Assembly: GCA_003013855.2 (NCBI GenBank)
Contig: ML058342.1
Coordinates: forward strand, 1,673,120-1,737,119
Origin: Liriodendron chinense
Taxonomy: Eukaryota > Streptophyta > Magnoliopsida > Magnoliales > Magnoliaceae
Length of the DNA: 64,000 nucleotides
Reading direction: 5' to 3'
This document shows, one piece after another, positions 22,179 to 33,747 of this stretch. Each line of letters begins with the position of its first letter. Positions within the stretch are counted from its first letter, which is position 1. Below the pieces are notes generated by a model, which was not told the origin of the DNA, did no database searches, and saw only the letters and a program-made list of their open reading frames with translations. The translations under genes were made by a program, and so were the position numbers.

Positions 22179-22955
22179 CCTGCAGCGTATAGTATGAGGA
22201 GATTTATCTTAAGTTTCCTAAGCATATTCAGCCTTTATCTTGTTACGTATTTTCAATGTAATCTAATTAGGGATTAAGATTATAAATAAAGCATTAAGGA
22301 AGGGAAGAGGGTACAAAATATACCTCTCTCTCTTCCACTTCTCTTTCTATCCTTACTCTATTAATTCTTTCCTTCAAAGATTCTGAGCTTCAAAGGAAGG
22401 ATAGTGGGAGTGCTCTTGTTAAAGATTCTGAGCTTCAAAGGAGTTCGTCTGGAAGAATTCCTCGTTGTTTTTTCCTAAATAGAGGGTGAAGCCTATACTT
22501 GTGTGAATCTAGATGAAGATAAACCTGATTCTCATTAGGAGGCATTGAAATCCCAAACTCCAAAGAATGGATAATTGCGATGGACGATGAGATCGCCTCC
22601 ATGAAAAAGATTTGAGTCTAGAACTTGGTGGATTTGCTCCTTGGCCATGAAGCGATAATAAATAAATGGGTATTGAAGGTAACAATAAAGGTAGATGGTT
22701 CAATGGACAAGTTCAAGGCCCAACTAGTAGAGAAAGGGTTTATCTAGAAAAAAGGCGTTGATTACAAGGAGACTTTATTTCCAGTGGTAAAATTTTCTTC
22801 CATCCGAACGATCATGTCCATTACTGCGTACTTAGATCTTGAATTGCTCCAAATTGATGTTAAGACTGCTTTTCTAAATGGCGATTTACAGAAGAATATT
22901 GATATGCAACAATGTATTGGATATGTAGAGAAAGGACAAGACAGTAAAGTATGTA

Positions 22956-23534
22956 CAGTGTTTTAAATAGCGTGTAGTGCATAGCGTAGCGTTTGACCCT
23001 CTATAGTGTGTAGTATAAGCTACATGATACTTAATATTTTTTAATTAAAATAATAGAAAAATATGATAACATTTACAAAATGCATAATTCCTATGAGTTT
23101 TTACTGCGAATCTGAATCATCAACCACATATTTCCATGCAAAATCTATCTCTTTGCCTTCAGTACATCTCTAAATGTAACTTCTTTTTTATGTTTTATGT
23201 TTTATTTTTATAAATTTATTGAAACATCACAAATTCAAAATTTGGATGGTTTGGATTGATCTAAGTGCTCGCTCAGATTGATCTAAATATAGCGTCACAT
23301 GTGATGGGGATGAGTCAACCACCGTTTTAAAATAGGTGTTCAACTAGCATAGAAGAAAAACTAGAAAAAAGGGGAGATTTTCGGGTAGCATACGCTACTT
23401 GCGCTACACACTACACACTACACTACGCTACATGCCCCATAGCTTGTGCTACCAAGGACCTACGCTACCTGCATACGCTTCTTAGTGTTTTAACTATGCT
23501 ACGCGTTATGCTACGAGCGCTACCAAAAACACTG
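22956..23534. mobile_element. hAT-type nonautonomous element, second copy of the GCTACG family
   Basis: Ends are CAGTGTTTTAAATAGCG and AAAAACACTG. The interior shares the TAGCGTAGCG / CGCTAC blocks with the copy at 21620-22178. The flanks share only GTATGT (GTATGTA left, TATGTGAG right), so its duplication is degraded. Confidence 0.8.
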
Positions 23535-23676
23535 TATGTGAGCTTTCTAAATCTATTTTTAGCTAAAGCAATCCTCTTGGCAATAGTACTTGAGGTTCCA
23601 TCTAACAATCACATCCTTTGGTTTCTTAATGGTGGATGAGGATTATTGTGTCAAGTGGTCAAACAAACATTTTGTG

Positions 23677-23740
23677 ATTCTATCTTTGTACGTCGATGAC
23701 ATCCTATGATTCTACCTTTGTACGTCGATGACATCCTTCT
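23677..23740 (+). repeat. Tandem duplication of about 32 bp in the copia YVDD coding stretch
   Basis: GATTCTATCTTTGTACGTCG and then GATTCTACCTTTGTACGTCG follow each other, each continuing ATGACATCCT. The unit covers the codons for the catalytic YVDD box. Confidence 0.8.
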
Positions 23741-23745
23741 AGCAA

Positions 23746-24483
23746 AAGTCTTGGCTTTTAGATTTCGAAAGGTTTTGGGTGGGATTATATCGAAGTCTCA
23801 AGGGGCTTTTGTGGACAGAAGGCTGATTGTTAATTGTTCTCTTTTGGCGAATGAATGTGTAGATTCCTGCTTTAGAAAGGGAGATAAAGGTATAGTTTGC
23901 AAGCTCGATATCGAAAAGGCATACGACCTTGTAGATTGGGCGTTTCTAGACTACATGCTAAGAAGGTTGGGGTGTGGTCCAAAGTGGCGCTTTTGGATAC
24001 AAAAATGTGTGAGGTCGGCAAAATTTTCAGTTCTAGTGAACGGCCCGTCGAAAGGGTTCTTTGCAGCTTCTCGAGGACTTCGTCAAGGTGATCCTCTTTC
24101 ACCCTTTATTTTTGTTACAGTTATGGAGGCTCTTAGCAAAATGATCGATAGAGGTGTTCAAATTGGTTTGGTTAAAGGTTTGGGGTGGATTCTTCAAATT
24201 TTCAATTATGTCATATTCAGCGGATGATATGCTATTGCTTTGTGAGGCAGATGATTTCTTTGTGCAAAGTCTTCTTTCTGTAATTGTCAGCTTTGAGATC
24301 GTTTCTGGTTTGAAGGTGAATATCATCAAAAGCAAGCTTTTGGGGGTTAGGATATCCAGAGATCATGTGCAGGGCCTTTTCGGAACAGTTCGATTGTCGG
24401 GAAGCCTCTTTTCCAACAACTTACCTTGGTTTACTGTTATGTATTGGAAAACCGACGAAACACATTTGGGACAAAGTGATTGA
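23746..24483 (+). pseudogene. L1 reverse transcriptase remnant
   Basis: SQGAFVDRRLIVNCSLLANE, KLDIEKAYDLVDW and ASRGLRQGDPLSPFIF are core non-LTR RT motifs. The catalytic motif reads SADDML at about 24223 where FADD or YADD is normal, and a frameshift lies just before it. Confidence 0.82.
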
Positions 24484-24507
24484 ATGATGTGATAGGAAGA
24501 TGTCCAA

Positions 24508-25756
24508 ATGGAAAGCTACGTGTCTATCAATGGGTGGAAAAATGACTCTGATCAAAGCATCAATGTCGAATCTTCCGGTCTACTTCATGTCTATTTTAAG
24601 TGCTTGAAATCTGTTCCTAATACGCTAGAAAAGGGGAGGGATTTTCTTTGGAAAGGGTTGGGTGATAAACAAAAATTCCTTCTTTTGAAATGGGAGGCAA
24701 ACCGACAGAACAAGGGGGGGGGGGGGGGGGGGGGAGGGGATTTAGGAAACTAGAGGAGATGAATGTAGCTTTGTTGGGAAAATGGGTTCGGAGGTTTGGG
24801 GAGGAAAGGGGAGCTAAATGGAGAGAGATCATAGCTAGGAAATATGGGGTAGAGGAAGGGGGTTGGTGGATAAGAGGGTCCTCTTTGTATCGATCCTCTT
24901 ATCTTTGGAAATCAGCGGCGTCTTTGAAAGATAAGAGTTTGGGAAGGTATAGGATTCTATCTGGGGGATGGTTAAACTATGAACTTTTGGAGGAATAGGT
25001 GGGTTGGTGAGGAGAGGTTGTGTGAGAGGTTCCCATTATTAGCGGGGTTAGCTTTGGAAGAGGGGATGAAGGTTAATAGCTGTTTTTCGGTGAGGGATGG
25101 AGTAGTCACGTGGTCTTCGTGCTGTAGAAGGAATCTACGCGACGAAGAGGTTGAAGAACGCCTGCAACTTCTTCCATTATTACAAAAGGTTTCGCCAAGA
25201 CTATCAGAGCCAGACTCCATAATATGGTTAAAAGAAAAGTCAGGTTCATTTTCAGTTAGATTGCTTTATCATTTTGTGCGAAAGGGAAGGCTTTATTAGG
25301 GCAGCTCCTACATCTCGGCTATGGCGATATGGCGCTCCATCAAAGGTGGCGGTGTTTGATTGGCTTCTAGGGAGGAATAGAGTGCTAACAATTGATAATT
25401 TGCGTAAGAGGAACATGATTCTTCCCAATGTTTGCCTCTTGTGCTACAAAGATTTGGAATCAGTAGATCATCTCTTCATCCATTGTTCTTTTGCAAGGGT
25501 GGTGTGGAATCATTTGTTGTGGCTTTTTGGGGATGATTGGGTACTACTGAGATTGATAGAGGATTTTCTCTTATCTTGGTATGGTGGGGGAATAGGGAAC
25601 GTGGGGAAAAGAGTGTGGAAGTTAAGCATGTTAGCAGTCCTTTGGGCTCTATGGTGGGAAATGAATGATTGGTGTTTTAGAAACAAGAAGGGAATTGTTA
25701 AAAATGTTATCAGGAAGGTGATTCTTAATGTGAAGGAGTGGGCGAGAATTTGTTGA
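24508..25756 (+). pseudogene. L1 ORF2 C-terminal part
   Basis: Consecutive frames read SGLLHVYFKCLKSVPNTLEK, LEEMNVALLGKWVRRFGEER, SIIWLKEKSGSFSV, KVAVFDWLLGRNRVLTIDNL and VCLLCYKDLESVDHLFIHCS (zf-RVT). A 21-base G run at 24714-24734 shifts the frame. Confidence 0.82.
24714..24734 (+). repeat. 21-base poly(G) run inside the L1
   Basis: An uninterrupted run of 21 G at the place where related L1 proteins encode EQGG; probably an expanded glycine-codon tract. Confidence 0.9.
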
Positions 25757-26239
25757 GTGGGGAGTTTAATCAGGTTTTGGTTTTGCTCTTAAGTTGTACA
25801 TTTGTATTTTTTGTTTTTGTTTTGTATTTTTTTCTCTGTATGGTGTTTGGCCGTGGCCTTTTTTATGCAATATCATCATCGTTTCAAAAAAAAAAGAAAA
25901 AAAAAGACATCCTACTTGCAAGGCATAATATGGAGTCAGTGGTTGCAACTTGCAACTAAGCATTTGCTTCTTCAAACTTTGAGATGAAAGATATGGGAGA
26001 AGCTAGTTGTGTGTTGGGAGTTAAAATTTGTAGAATTCGTTCAAAGAAGTTTTAGGCCTGCCAAAGAACTTAATAGTCAGCAATTCTTAGAGTGCTTTAA
26101 GTTGGAAAACTCCAAACCAGTAGAGACTCCATTGATAGGTATTGCAAGTTGAGTATGTTGATATGTCCCCAAACTGATGCTGAAAGAGCAGCTATTTTGT
26201 CAGTTCCTTGTGCAAGTGCCATGGGTAGCTTCATTTATG

Positions 26240-26470
26240 CCATGCTGTGCGCTTGACCTAGCCTTTGTTCACTGCGCCTCATAATTTGGAGATAATCCTA
26301 CCATCCACCACCTCAATTTTGATTCATGTAGTGCTACAGTATCTACCTTCTCCCTGGAAGGTCCTTGACAACCAACCTCTTATCTGGGTCTCCTAGCCCT
26401 CTCACATTCCAATAAACAATCTTCACCTTTTACTCTAGTGCCCCTGGCTCCATTTGCTTTCCTGCCTTGT
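26240..26470 (-). mobile_element. L1 endonuclease-region fragment
   Basis: On the - strand the sequence reads WNVRGLGDPDKRLVVKD and then a LHESKL-like motif, the start of the APE-type endonuclease domain of plant L1 ORF2. Only the N-terminal part is present. Confidence 0.6.
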
Positions 26471-26620
26471 CTGATGACCAACCAAATTGGATTTTTTTTA
26501 TCATACTTCATTGATAGATTTTTGTTGTACTGTTAGTACCCCTGGCCCCATTTGCTTCCCTGCCTTGTCTGATGACCCAAACAAATTAGATTTTTTTGTT
26601 ATACTTCATTGATAGGGCCA
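26441..26620 (+). repeat. 100-bp tandem duplication
   Basis: CCCCTGGCTCCATTTGCTTT at 26441 and CCCCTGGCCCCATTTGCTTC at 26541 start two copies that both run to CATACTTCATTGATAG or its close variant. Confidence 0.85.
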
Positions 26621-26797
26621 TATTTCTGAGTTCCCTCTTTCCCTTTCCCTTGATGCTGTCCTCAAACCTGATTTCTTGTCTTCACTTTGTTCCAAGTATT
26701 CAAACATCTTTCTCAACATCTCATAACTCCCTTCGCAAGCTTTCTGCTAATTTGCTCCATTTCCCAATATGATGATCGTCTGTTTTAGTCTGGTCAT

Positions 26798-26802
<5 letters not shown>

Positions 26803-26891
<89 letters not shown>
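26803..26891 (+). repeat. (TC)n(AC)n microsatellite
   Basis: A long TC dinucleotide run passes directly into a CA run. Confidence 0.95.
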
Positions 26892-26892
<1 letters not shown>

Positions 26893-28272
26893 TTTAAACA
26901 GTTGTCAAATAGGATATTAAATTAGAGAGTTTCTATTAAATAGGTTCAAGATAGATCCTATTAGCTCTCTTAGATTTCCTATTAAATAGGATCTGCAATA
27001 GATCCTATTAAATAGGTTTTGTGGTTTCCAAAAGAATTTGCATGATTATAAAATCAGAGAACTCTTTTATAGACATACGCAATGTGGGAAGACTGAGAAA
27101 TAAAGAAATTTACATACAATGTGGGAAGACTATGAGAAATAAAGAAATTTTAGTTAAATGAGGAAGGCATTAACAAGGATATGATGCTTTGACTGGATTG
27201 TCAGAGAACAAGATGTATGGACTGTGTATTGGCAGTGAGGGAAAGCACAGGATGGACTGTTATAGAAACCAGAATGAAACATGGGAAGAAGATGTTTCTG
27301 GACTGTCAGAGAAAGGATGGACTGCTAGAGATTACACAACACAAACTATAGGAAGAAGTTTTACAACAAGAAAAGGTCGTTTATGAACTGTTAGAGAAAA
27401 CCCAGGACGGACTGTGGGAGAAAACACAGGTGAATATGGGTAGATTGACATATGCACTGTCAGATTGGGAATGCAAGTGCAAGACGTTGATAGCTAGTGG
27501 CTGAAGGTTTATTTGATTGGATGGTCTTTTGTTTGCTAGGAGCTTTTGATACGTTTGTTCAAGACTTTTTACGATGTAATATGCTTGTTGGTTTTTATTT
27601 ATGGAGTTAGGTTAGTGGGAATCCATTTACTGGACCCATTAGTTGAGGTGGGTTCGTGGAACCGATAGCATTATTATATTTTTTTCTTCATGTTGGATTC
27701 TCGATATTATTATAACCTTTCCCTTTCTTGTGTTTTCTTATTTATGGTAAATGATTGGTTAGCCATGAGCTGCTGACATGTAGCGTGTTGTTCGTGTTGT
27801 TTGTTCATTTTTGCTGTTCTTCTGTTGAACATTTGGAGATTGTCAACTGAACGTGATCAACAACGATCAAAGGAAGCTGGTTGGATTTTGATAGCTGTGC
27901 CCCATTGGATTATCTACTGGAGAATATTCTGATTCCTAGTTTTTCAAGGTGATTCTTCTAGTGGTGCAGGCGCTAGTAATGCTGAATCTTGCTACTTTCT
28001 GGCAATCTCTCGTGAAAATCTTGTTTTCAAAAAAATAAAAAATAAAAAAAAATAAATCTTGTTTGGAAGTAGTTTTCAGGGAAGTTACGAGCTACTGCAA
28101 ACAATAGGATGAAAGACAGGATGGACTGAAAAGATTGACGACGAAGAAAGATTAAAGGATCTAATAGTGTAAAGAAAGTAAAGAAACATTAGAGAGAATA
28201 GGCTAATAATTTTAAGAAAATTAGAACACAGTGATAAGAGAAATAATGGTTCAATGTTGAGTCAAATTGCTC
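26892..28272. other. No gene recognised; contains GGACTG-type short repeats
   Basis: Variants of GGACTGTCAGAGAAA occur about six times between 27190 and 27430, and AATGTGGGAAGACT recurs at about 27080-27135. No coding function is visible. Confidence 0.55.
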
Positions 28273-28277
28273 TAATA

Positions 28278-28303
28278 GTTGAGGAGATAAGATTTGAAGG
28301 GAA

Positions 28304-28352
<49 letters not shown>

Positions 28353-28509
28353 GAGCAAAACGTAGTTGGTATTGCTTAGGGCTACTACACTATTAAAAAG
28401 GAACTAAAGTTACAATATAGTACTTCGCAAGAGTACCAAACGTTGAACATGCACAAACAAGGAAAGACAAATAAGAACATATATAACATCACCCCTAAAT
28501 TCTCTATAC
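28278..28509 (-). repeat. 3' LTR of the copia element
   Basis: 232 bp, reading GTATAGAGAATTTAGG to CTTATCTCCTCAAC on the - strand, highly similar to the 5' LTR apart from microsatellite length. Confidence 0.85.
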
Positions 28510-28520
28510 TCCCCCTCAAG
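28510..28520 (-). other. Polypurine tract of the copia element
   Basis: On the - strand CTTGAGGGGGA directly precedes the 3' LTR, the same tract as in the copia element at 21531. Confidence 0.8.
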
Positions 28521-28539
28521 TTGGAGCACAGATATTGAT

Positions 28540-30100
28540 TCACGCCCAACTTGGCAGTGATATGGAGAAGAGCATCCCTGCTAAGAGATTTGGTAAGAAC
28601 ATCAGCCAATTGGTATTCAGAACGAACGAAAGGAGTAGAAATTTCCTTTGCAGTAACTTTCTCCCGAATGAAATGACAGTCAATCTCAATATGTTTTGTG
28701 CGCTCATGGAACATCGGATTGCTAGCAATATGAATGGCAGCTTGGTTGTCACAATGCAAAGGAATAAGAGTTGAAGGAGGATAACCAAGTTCCTGTAAGA
28801 GGGTTCGAAGCCAAATAAGTTAACATGTCGCATGGGCCATTGCCCGATACTCGGCCTCAGTAGAAGATCTTGCCACGACAGATTGTTTCTTGCTCTTCCA
28901 AGTGACAAGGTTGCCACCAATAAACGTACAGTACCCAGACGTAGAATGTTAATCATGAGAACTTCCAGCACAGTCCCCATTAGAATAACTAGACAGATGA
29001 AGATGGTCATGTGGCTGAAATAGTAAACCTTTGCCTGGGGGAGGACTTGAGATATCGAAGGATATGATATACTGCAGTCAGATGTGTGGTTCGAGGACAA
29101 TGCATGAATTGACTTACAACACCCACAACATATGAGAGATCGGGCTGAGTAATAGTGAGATAGATGAGTCTGCCAACTAGCTGCTGATAACCCAGGATCA
29201 GAGAGGAGCTCACCATCATCAGGACTAATTTTGGAAGTAGGATCCATAGGCATGGTAGTGGGCTCACATCCTAGCATCCCAGTTTCGAAGAGAAGATCAA
29301 GGGCATATTTCCTTTGGGAGAGCATAATCCCAGATTTAGACCGAGCGACTTCGATTCCTAAAAAATATCGAAGGGTGCCTAGGTCTTTGATCTCAAATCG
29401 AGTCTTGAGAAAGGATTTAAGTTGTACCATCGCCTCAGTATCATCGCCAGACAACACGATATCATTTACATAAACAATCAACACCATGATCCCAGTAGGC
29501 CGACGACAGATGAAGAGGGAGTGATCAGCTTGACTGCGAATAAATCCAAAATCCAGGTGAGCACGACCGAATTTTGAACGAACTAGGCACGTGGGGACTA
29601 CTTGAGGCCGTAAATAGACTTCTTTAGGCGACACACAAGGCATGTGTTAGAAGCCATAAAGAAGCTTGGGGGCTGATCCATATAAACCTCTTCAGCGAAA
29701 TCGCCATGCAAGAAGACATTCTTTACATCAAGTTGAAACAGGGGCCAAGATAAATTGACTGCCAAGGAGATAACCATACGAACGGAGCTAAGCTTGGCGA
29801 CATGAGAGAATGTCTCAAAATAGTCTATGCCATATGTTTGAGTATAACCTTTTGCAACAAGTCGGGCCTTATACTGATCAATAGAACCATTAGGAAGGTA
29901 CTTGATCGTATAGACCCACCGACAACCAACTGTCTGTTTTCCTTCAGGTACTGGAACTAACTCTCAAGTCTTGTTCTTTTCCAACGCTTGCATTTCGTCC
30001 ATCATAGCCTTAGTCCAGTCAGGACTACTCAAAGCTTCATTCAAGTGACGCGGGGTAACAGTGGAGGATATGGAAGCTGTAAAAGACTAGAGTGAAGGTG
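28540..30100 (-). pseudogene. copia reverse transcriptase and RNase H remnant
   Basis: RT starts near 30040 (an ALEKNK-like segment), continues through an RLVAKGYTQTYGIDYF-type stretch near 29870, GIMVLIVYVNDIVLSGDD near 29470 and LGTLRYFLGIEVARSK. RNase H ends with HCDNQAAIHIASNPMFHERT at 28759. The catalytic box reads YVND instead of YVDD. Confidence 0.85.
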
Positions 30101-30203
30101 AAAGATGGTGATATGAAACAAAATTGCTAATGGGATGCTTAGTGCATGAGCGGGTAGGCTTATGCAAAGCAATAGGAAGATCATCATCAGGAGGTAAAGA
30201 ATG

Positions 30204-31159
30204 TGATGAGGACACAAGATCATTTCAAGTGTACCAACGAAGAAAGCGCCATCCACAAGCACCGTCCTTATGGATAGGCGACTATTGAGGAGCATTGAAG
30301 ACCTTACACATGTAGTCCGAGACATTTGAAAAGACCCCACCTTGGGAAGACATGTGTAAGTTGCTTTGAGGAGATGATCAGACCGTTGGATCGTGATGAT
30401 GATGTGATCGGACTGTTGGTTCATTGTGGCCCAGTTTCATCACACCATCATTGGAGCGCATTGGACATCTTAGATTTGAGTTTATTTTACGCATTTTTTA
30501 CTTATTTGAGTTTTGGGTTAGTGTGGGTACGTTTTTTTCATGCAAATGTCTTTTTTTTGAAATTTTGTTAGTAGGGGTATTTTGGTAATTATGCTAATTT
30601 CGAATTTTATAAGGGTGTTGCCCTAAACCTTTTTGATTAGTTGTTGATTTATGAAAAAGAGCAAACCTTTGGTTGCCTCCTTCCTCTTTCCCTCTCTCAT
30701 GGTGCTTCTTCTTCTTTCTTGATCTCCTTCTTCTCTATTCTTCTTGTGCCCCTCCAACTTCTACCAGGTATTTCATCTTCTATTATTATCCTTCTAAACT
30801 TCTGTTTTGTTTATTCCCCACGATCTAAACCTTGAGAATCGATCTAAACCCTAAACCCCCAAATTCTCAAATCCCTAATCCGAGAAACTTTCTGATTCTT
30901 CGGACTAGTGATCATCATTGATCGATTGGGTATGACCATGCAAGATCGGGAGGTTCCATCCCTCGCCGGATCCAACCTATATGCTACTTGAATCCCATAC
31001 TCCATGGTTGTGATGATGGCCCGTCCCATTGCATGTTTCCTTTATGATTTTCTTAATTTATGATGATTGATGCTAGATTTCATTATTATTATTGCTTTTA
31101 TTTCCAGCTGAATAATTGTGCTCATGAGCATGCATCATATTTAGGGCTGTCCTGCATCA
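30204..31159 (+). mobile_element. Solo LTR of the gypsy family, inside copia
   Basis: It begins TGATGAGGACAC and ends CTGCATCA, and is diverged from but collinear with the LTRs at 7377-8371 and 10896-11859 (AGGAGCATTGAAGACC, then GGACTAGTGATC, then ATGCATCATATTTAGGGC). GAATG flanks it on both sides (30199-30203 and 31160-31164). A solo LTR forms by recombination between the two LTRs of one element. Confidence 0.9.
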
Positions 31160-31387
31160 GAATGTATACTTGAACCACCGACAGAGGCAGATGCGATGAG
31201 GGGCGGCTGAGCAGTGGAGGACTTTATTCATCGATGATACACAAGAGTGGGTTTCGAGACAGACGGAGTGGTAGCATCATCAAGACATGAAACAGGAAGG
31301 GGTATGGAGGTAGATTGCTTATGCTCCCCCTGCCTCAGAAAAGGACTATGTAAAGATCTCCCTTCATTAGAGAAGTATGGAATGTCT

Positions 31388-32462
31388 TCAAAGAATGCTA
31401 CATCTACAGAGAGATCTCTTACTGGTTCGAGGGTCATAACATTCGTACCCCTTTTGTGATCTCGAGTAACCTAAGAAGACGCACTTCGTGGCCCGTGCAC
31501 TCAACTTGTTATTAGTTCCATCGAGAATTTGAACAAAGCATGTACATCCAAAGACTTTTAGGGGGTAAAGGAAAGGGTTTATCGTGTGGATGCAAAATTT
31601 CAAAAGAAGACTTGTGAGACAATATTCGAGATGGAATGCGATTAATTAGAAATACAGCAGTAAGCAAAGCATCATCCCAAAAACGTTTAGGTAGACTTAT
31701 ACGTAAGAGGGCACGAGTGACTTCAAGAAGATGACGGTACTTTCGCTCAGCCACACCATTTTGTTGAGGAGTCCGTGGACACGAAGTGCGAAACAAAATA
31801 CCATGGTTCTACAAGAAAGACAAAAAGGCATGCGACAAGTACTCCTCTCCCCCATTGTCAGAGTGAAGAACTTTGATAGGACATTGAAATTGGGTAACCA
31901 CCTCATTGTAAAAGATTTTAAACATATCAAACACTTCATGTTTAGACTTCAAAAGGTACACCCATGTCATTCGAGTACAATCATTAATAAATGTGACAAA
32001 ATACTTATATCCAAAAAGAGAGATAACAAGTGTAGGGCCCCAAACATCAGAGTGGACAAGCTCAAAAGGTCTAGGTTTCCTTTCAGATGAACTAGGAGGG
32101 AAGACAGTCCGGTGATGTTTGGAGAACTCACAGGTCTCACAGCATAAGGGTTTAGATACAAAAATTGAAGGAAATAAGAGCTTTAACCTAGACAATGATG
32201 GGTGCCCTAGGTGACAATGCCACTTAGACACGGACTCCCTATGTAGGGATAAAGCACAAGTTCCTATGACAGGTGCATCATCAAGGAAGTCAAGGCCATC
32301 ACGTTCATGGACCCCACCAATCATCTGCTTCGTCTGGAGGTCCTGAAACATACAATGAGAGGGAAAGAATGTTACCGAGCAATTCAAGGATTTCGTAAGA
32401 GAATTAACAGATAGAAGATTGAGAGGAAAACTAGGAACATGTAGAACTGATGACAATTGCAA
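31388..32462 (-). pseudogene. copia pre-integrase and integrase remnant
   Basis: The HHCC zinc site (WHCHLGHPSLSRL and CCETCEFSKHH), the catalytic Asp motifs HSDVWGP and LHSDNGGEE, and the Glu motif PQQNGVAERK are all recognisable, followed by FGCTCFVQ and KCVFLGYSRSQKGYECYDP. Frame changes occur at about 31800 and 31560. Confidence 0.85.
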
Positions 32463-32865
32463 GGAGGAAGAAAGCTTAATGGTACCGGTCCCAGATACTG
32501 GGATTTAGTTTCCATCCACAACAGTGACAAAATGCGTCTGATTAGTCGGAGTGTAAGAATTAAATAGGTGAGGCTTACCAGTCATATGAGAGGTAGCTCC
32601 AGAGTCAATGACTCAAGATGAAGGAGAAGAGGACACATGGAGAGCAGTACCTGACTGGGCTACAATGGCTCTAGAAACTTTGGGGTTATCACGAACATGG
32701 AATCTCATGAAGGCATCATAGATCTCATGGGAGACGAGAACAATATCACCTAAATGAAACTTCCATTGAGGTTCTTCAAGTGTCGGTTGCAAGGCTGAAT
32801 CAGTATCCAGAGGGTGCACTACTAGCCAAAGATGCACTCGCCCGGGATGGACTACCTATAAGTCT

Positions 32866-33747
32866 TCAGCACCGATCAACAGAATGGTTTGTCCCCCCAC
32901 AATGTGTGTAACTAGGAGATGTATCACGGCCGCATCCACCTCGACCGCGGTAGCCACCATGATCGATAGCACGACCCTGGCCTTGATTACTGTAACCAAC
33001 ACCACGGCTACGTCCAGGAACTCTAGGTGCAGGGTTGAAGGAAGGCCGATCACCAATTGCATATGCAGAGTTATCAGATGAAACCAAGGTTTTCGTGGTG
33101 GAGGTAGCAACACGCTGAACCATAGCATAAATTGTTCTCAACGGAGGAAGATGATCTATCATAACAATCTGCTCACGAACACCTTTAAATTTAGAGTTGA
33201 GGCCGGAAAGGAACTGCATGCTTCGTGTTTCTTCCTGTTGTTTACGAATAAGCTCATAATCTTTCTTGCTCTCGGATGGAAGGGGATGATAGAGATCTAA
33301 CTCAACCCACATACCTCGGAGAGTAGAAAAGTACTCCTTTAGAGATCAGAAATCTTGTTGGAACCTGCCAATATCTGAAATCAACTTAAAGACCCTTGAC
33401 AAATTCCTCGCCTCTTACATATCATGTAGAGTGTCCCATATCTTCTTTGCAGACGATAAAAACATAACTGAATTATTGACTGACGGATCCATACTGTTAA
33501 GTAACCAAGCCATGACTTGGTAGTTTTCCTTGGTCCACATTTCGTAATTTCCATCTGTAGGGTCTGGAGCATCATCCAATATGTAGGTGAGTCTATCTCT
33601 TCCTCCCAAAAATAATTTCACGGACTGAGCCCATTGCAAATAATTATTACCATCCAACTTGACAGTGGTAATCAACAAGGGGTGAGAATCCAAAGATCCC
33701 GCACCTGATCCGGATGGTATTTTGTCGTCCATATGGTCCACAAACAC
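32866..33747 (-). pseudogene. copia gag remnant with zinc knuckle
   Basis: Two frames: 33747-33415 (LLITTVKLDGNNYLQWAQSV and MWTKENYQVMAWLLNSMDPS) and 33312-32866 (RSMQFLSGLNSKFKGVREQI), ending in the CX2CX4HX4C knuckle CTHCGGTNHSVDRC. A frame break separates them near 33400. Confidence 0.85.

Larger units (their letters stand above)
18836..22373 (+). mobile_element. Ty1/copia element, 5'-truncated, integrase deleted, with one LTR
   Basis: Order: gag remnant, direct jump into the integrase/RT border, RT, RNase H, a purine tract (GAGGGGGAG at 21531-21539) and the 3' LTR starting TGTTAAAGTG at 21540. The 5' LTR, primer binding site and integrase core are absent. The LTR's right end at about 22373 is uncertain because AGATTCTGAGCTTCAAAGGA repeats at 22377 and 22425. 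Confidence 0.8.
23746..25905 (+). mobile_element. 5'-truncated L1 LINE inserted in copia, with 16-bp TSD
   Basis: The flanks GACATCCTTCTAGCAA (23730-23745) and GACATCCTACTTGCAA (25906-25921) match at 14/16, and the element ends in an A-rich tail at about 25886-25905. It is 2.16 kb and holds ORF2 from mid-RT to the C-terminus. It belongs to the same family as the L1 at 7294-13161. Confidence 0.9.
22500..26240 (+). mobile_element. Ty1/copia RT fragment split by a hAT element and an L1
   Basis: Pieces in order: INKWVLKVTIKVDGSMDKFK near 22660, QIDVKTAFLNGDLQKNIDMQ near 22850, then (after the hAT element) RT sequence leading to YVDDIL near 23690, and after the L1 the segment FEMKDMGEASCVLGVKI near 25970 and ASAMGSFIYAML near 26215. 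Frameshifts and stops are many. Confidence 0.75.
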
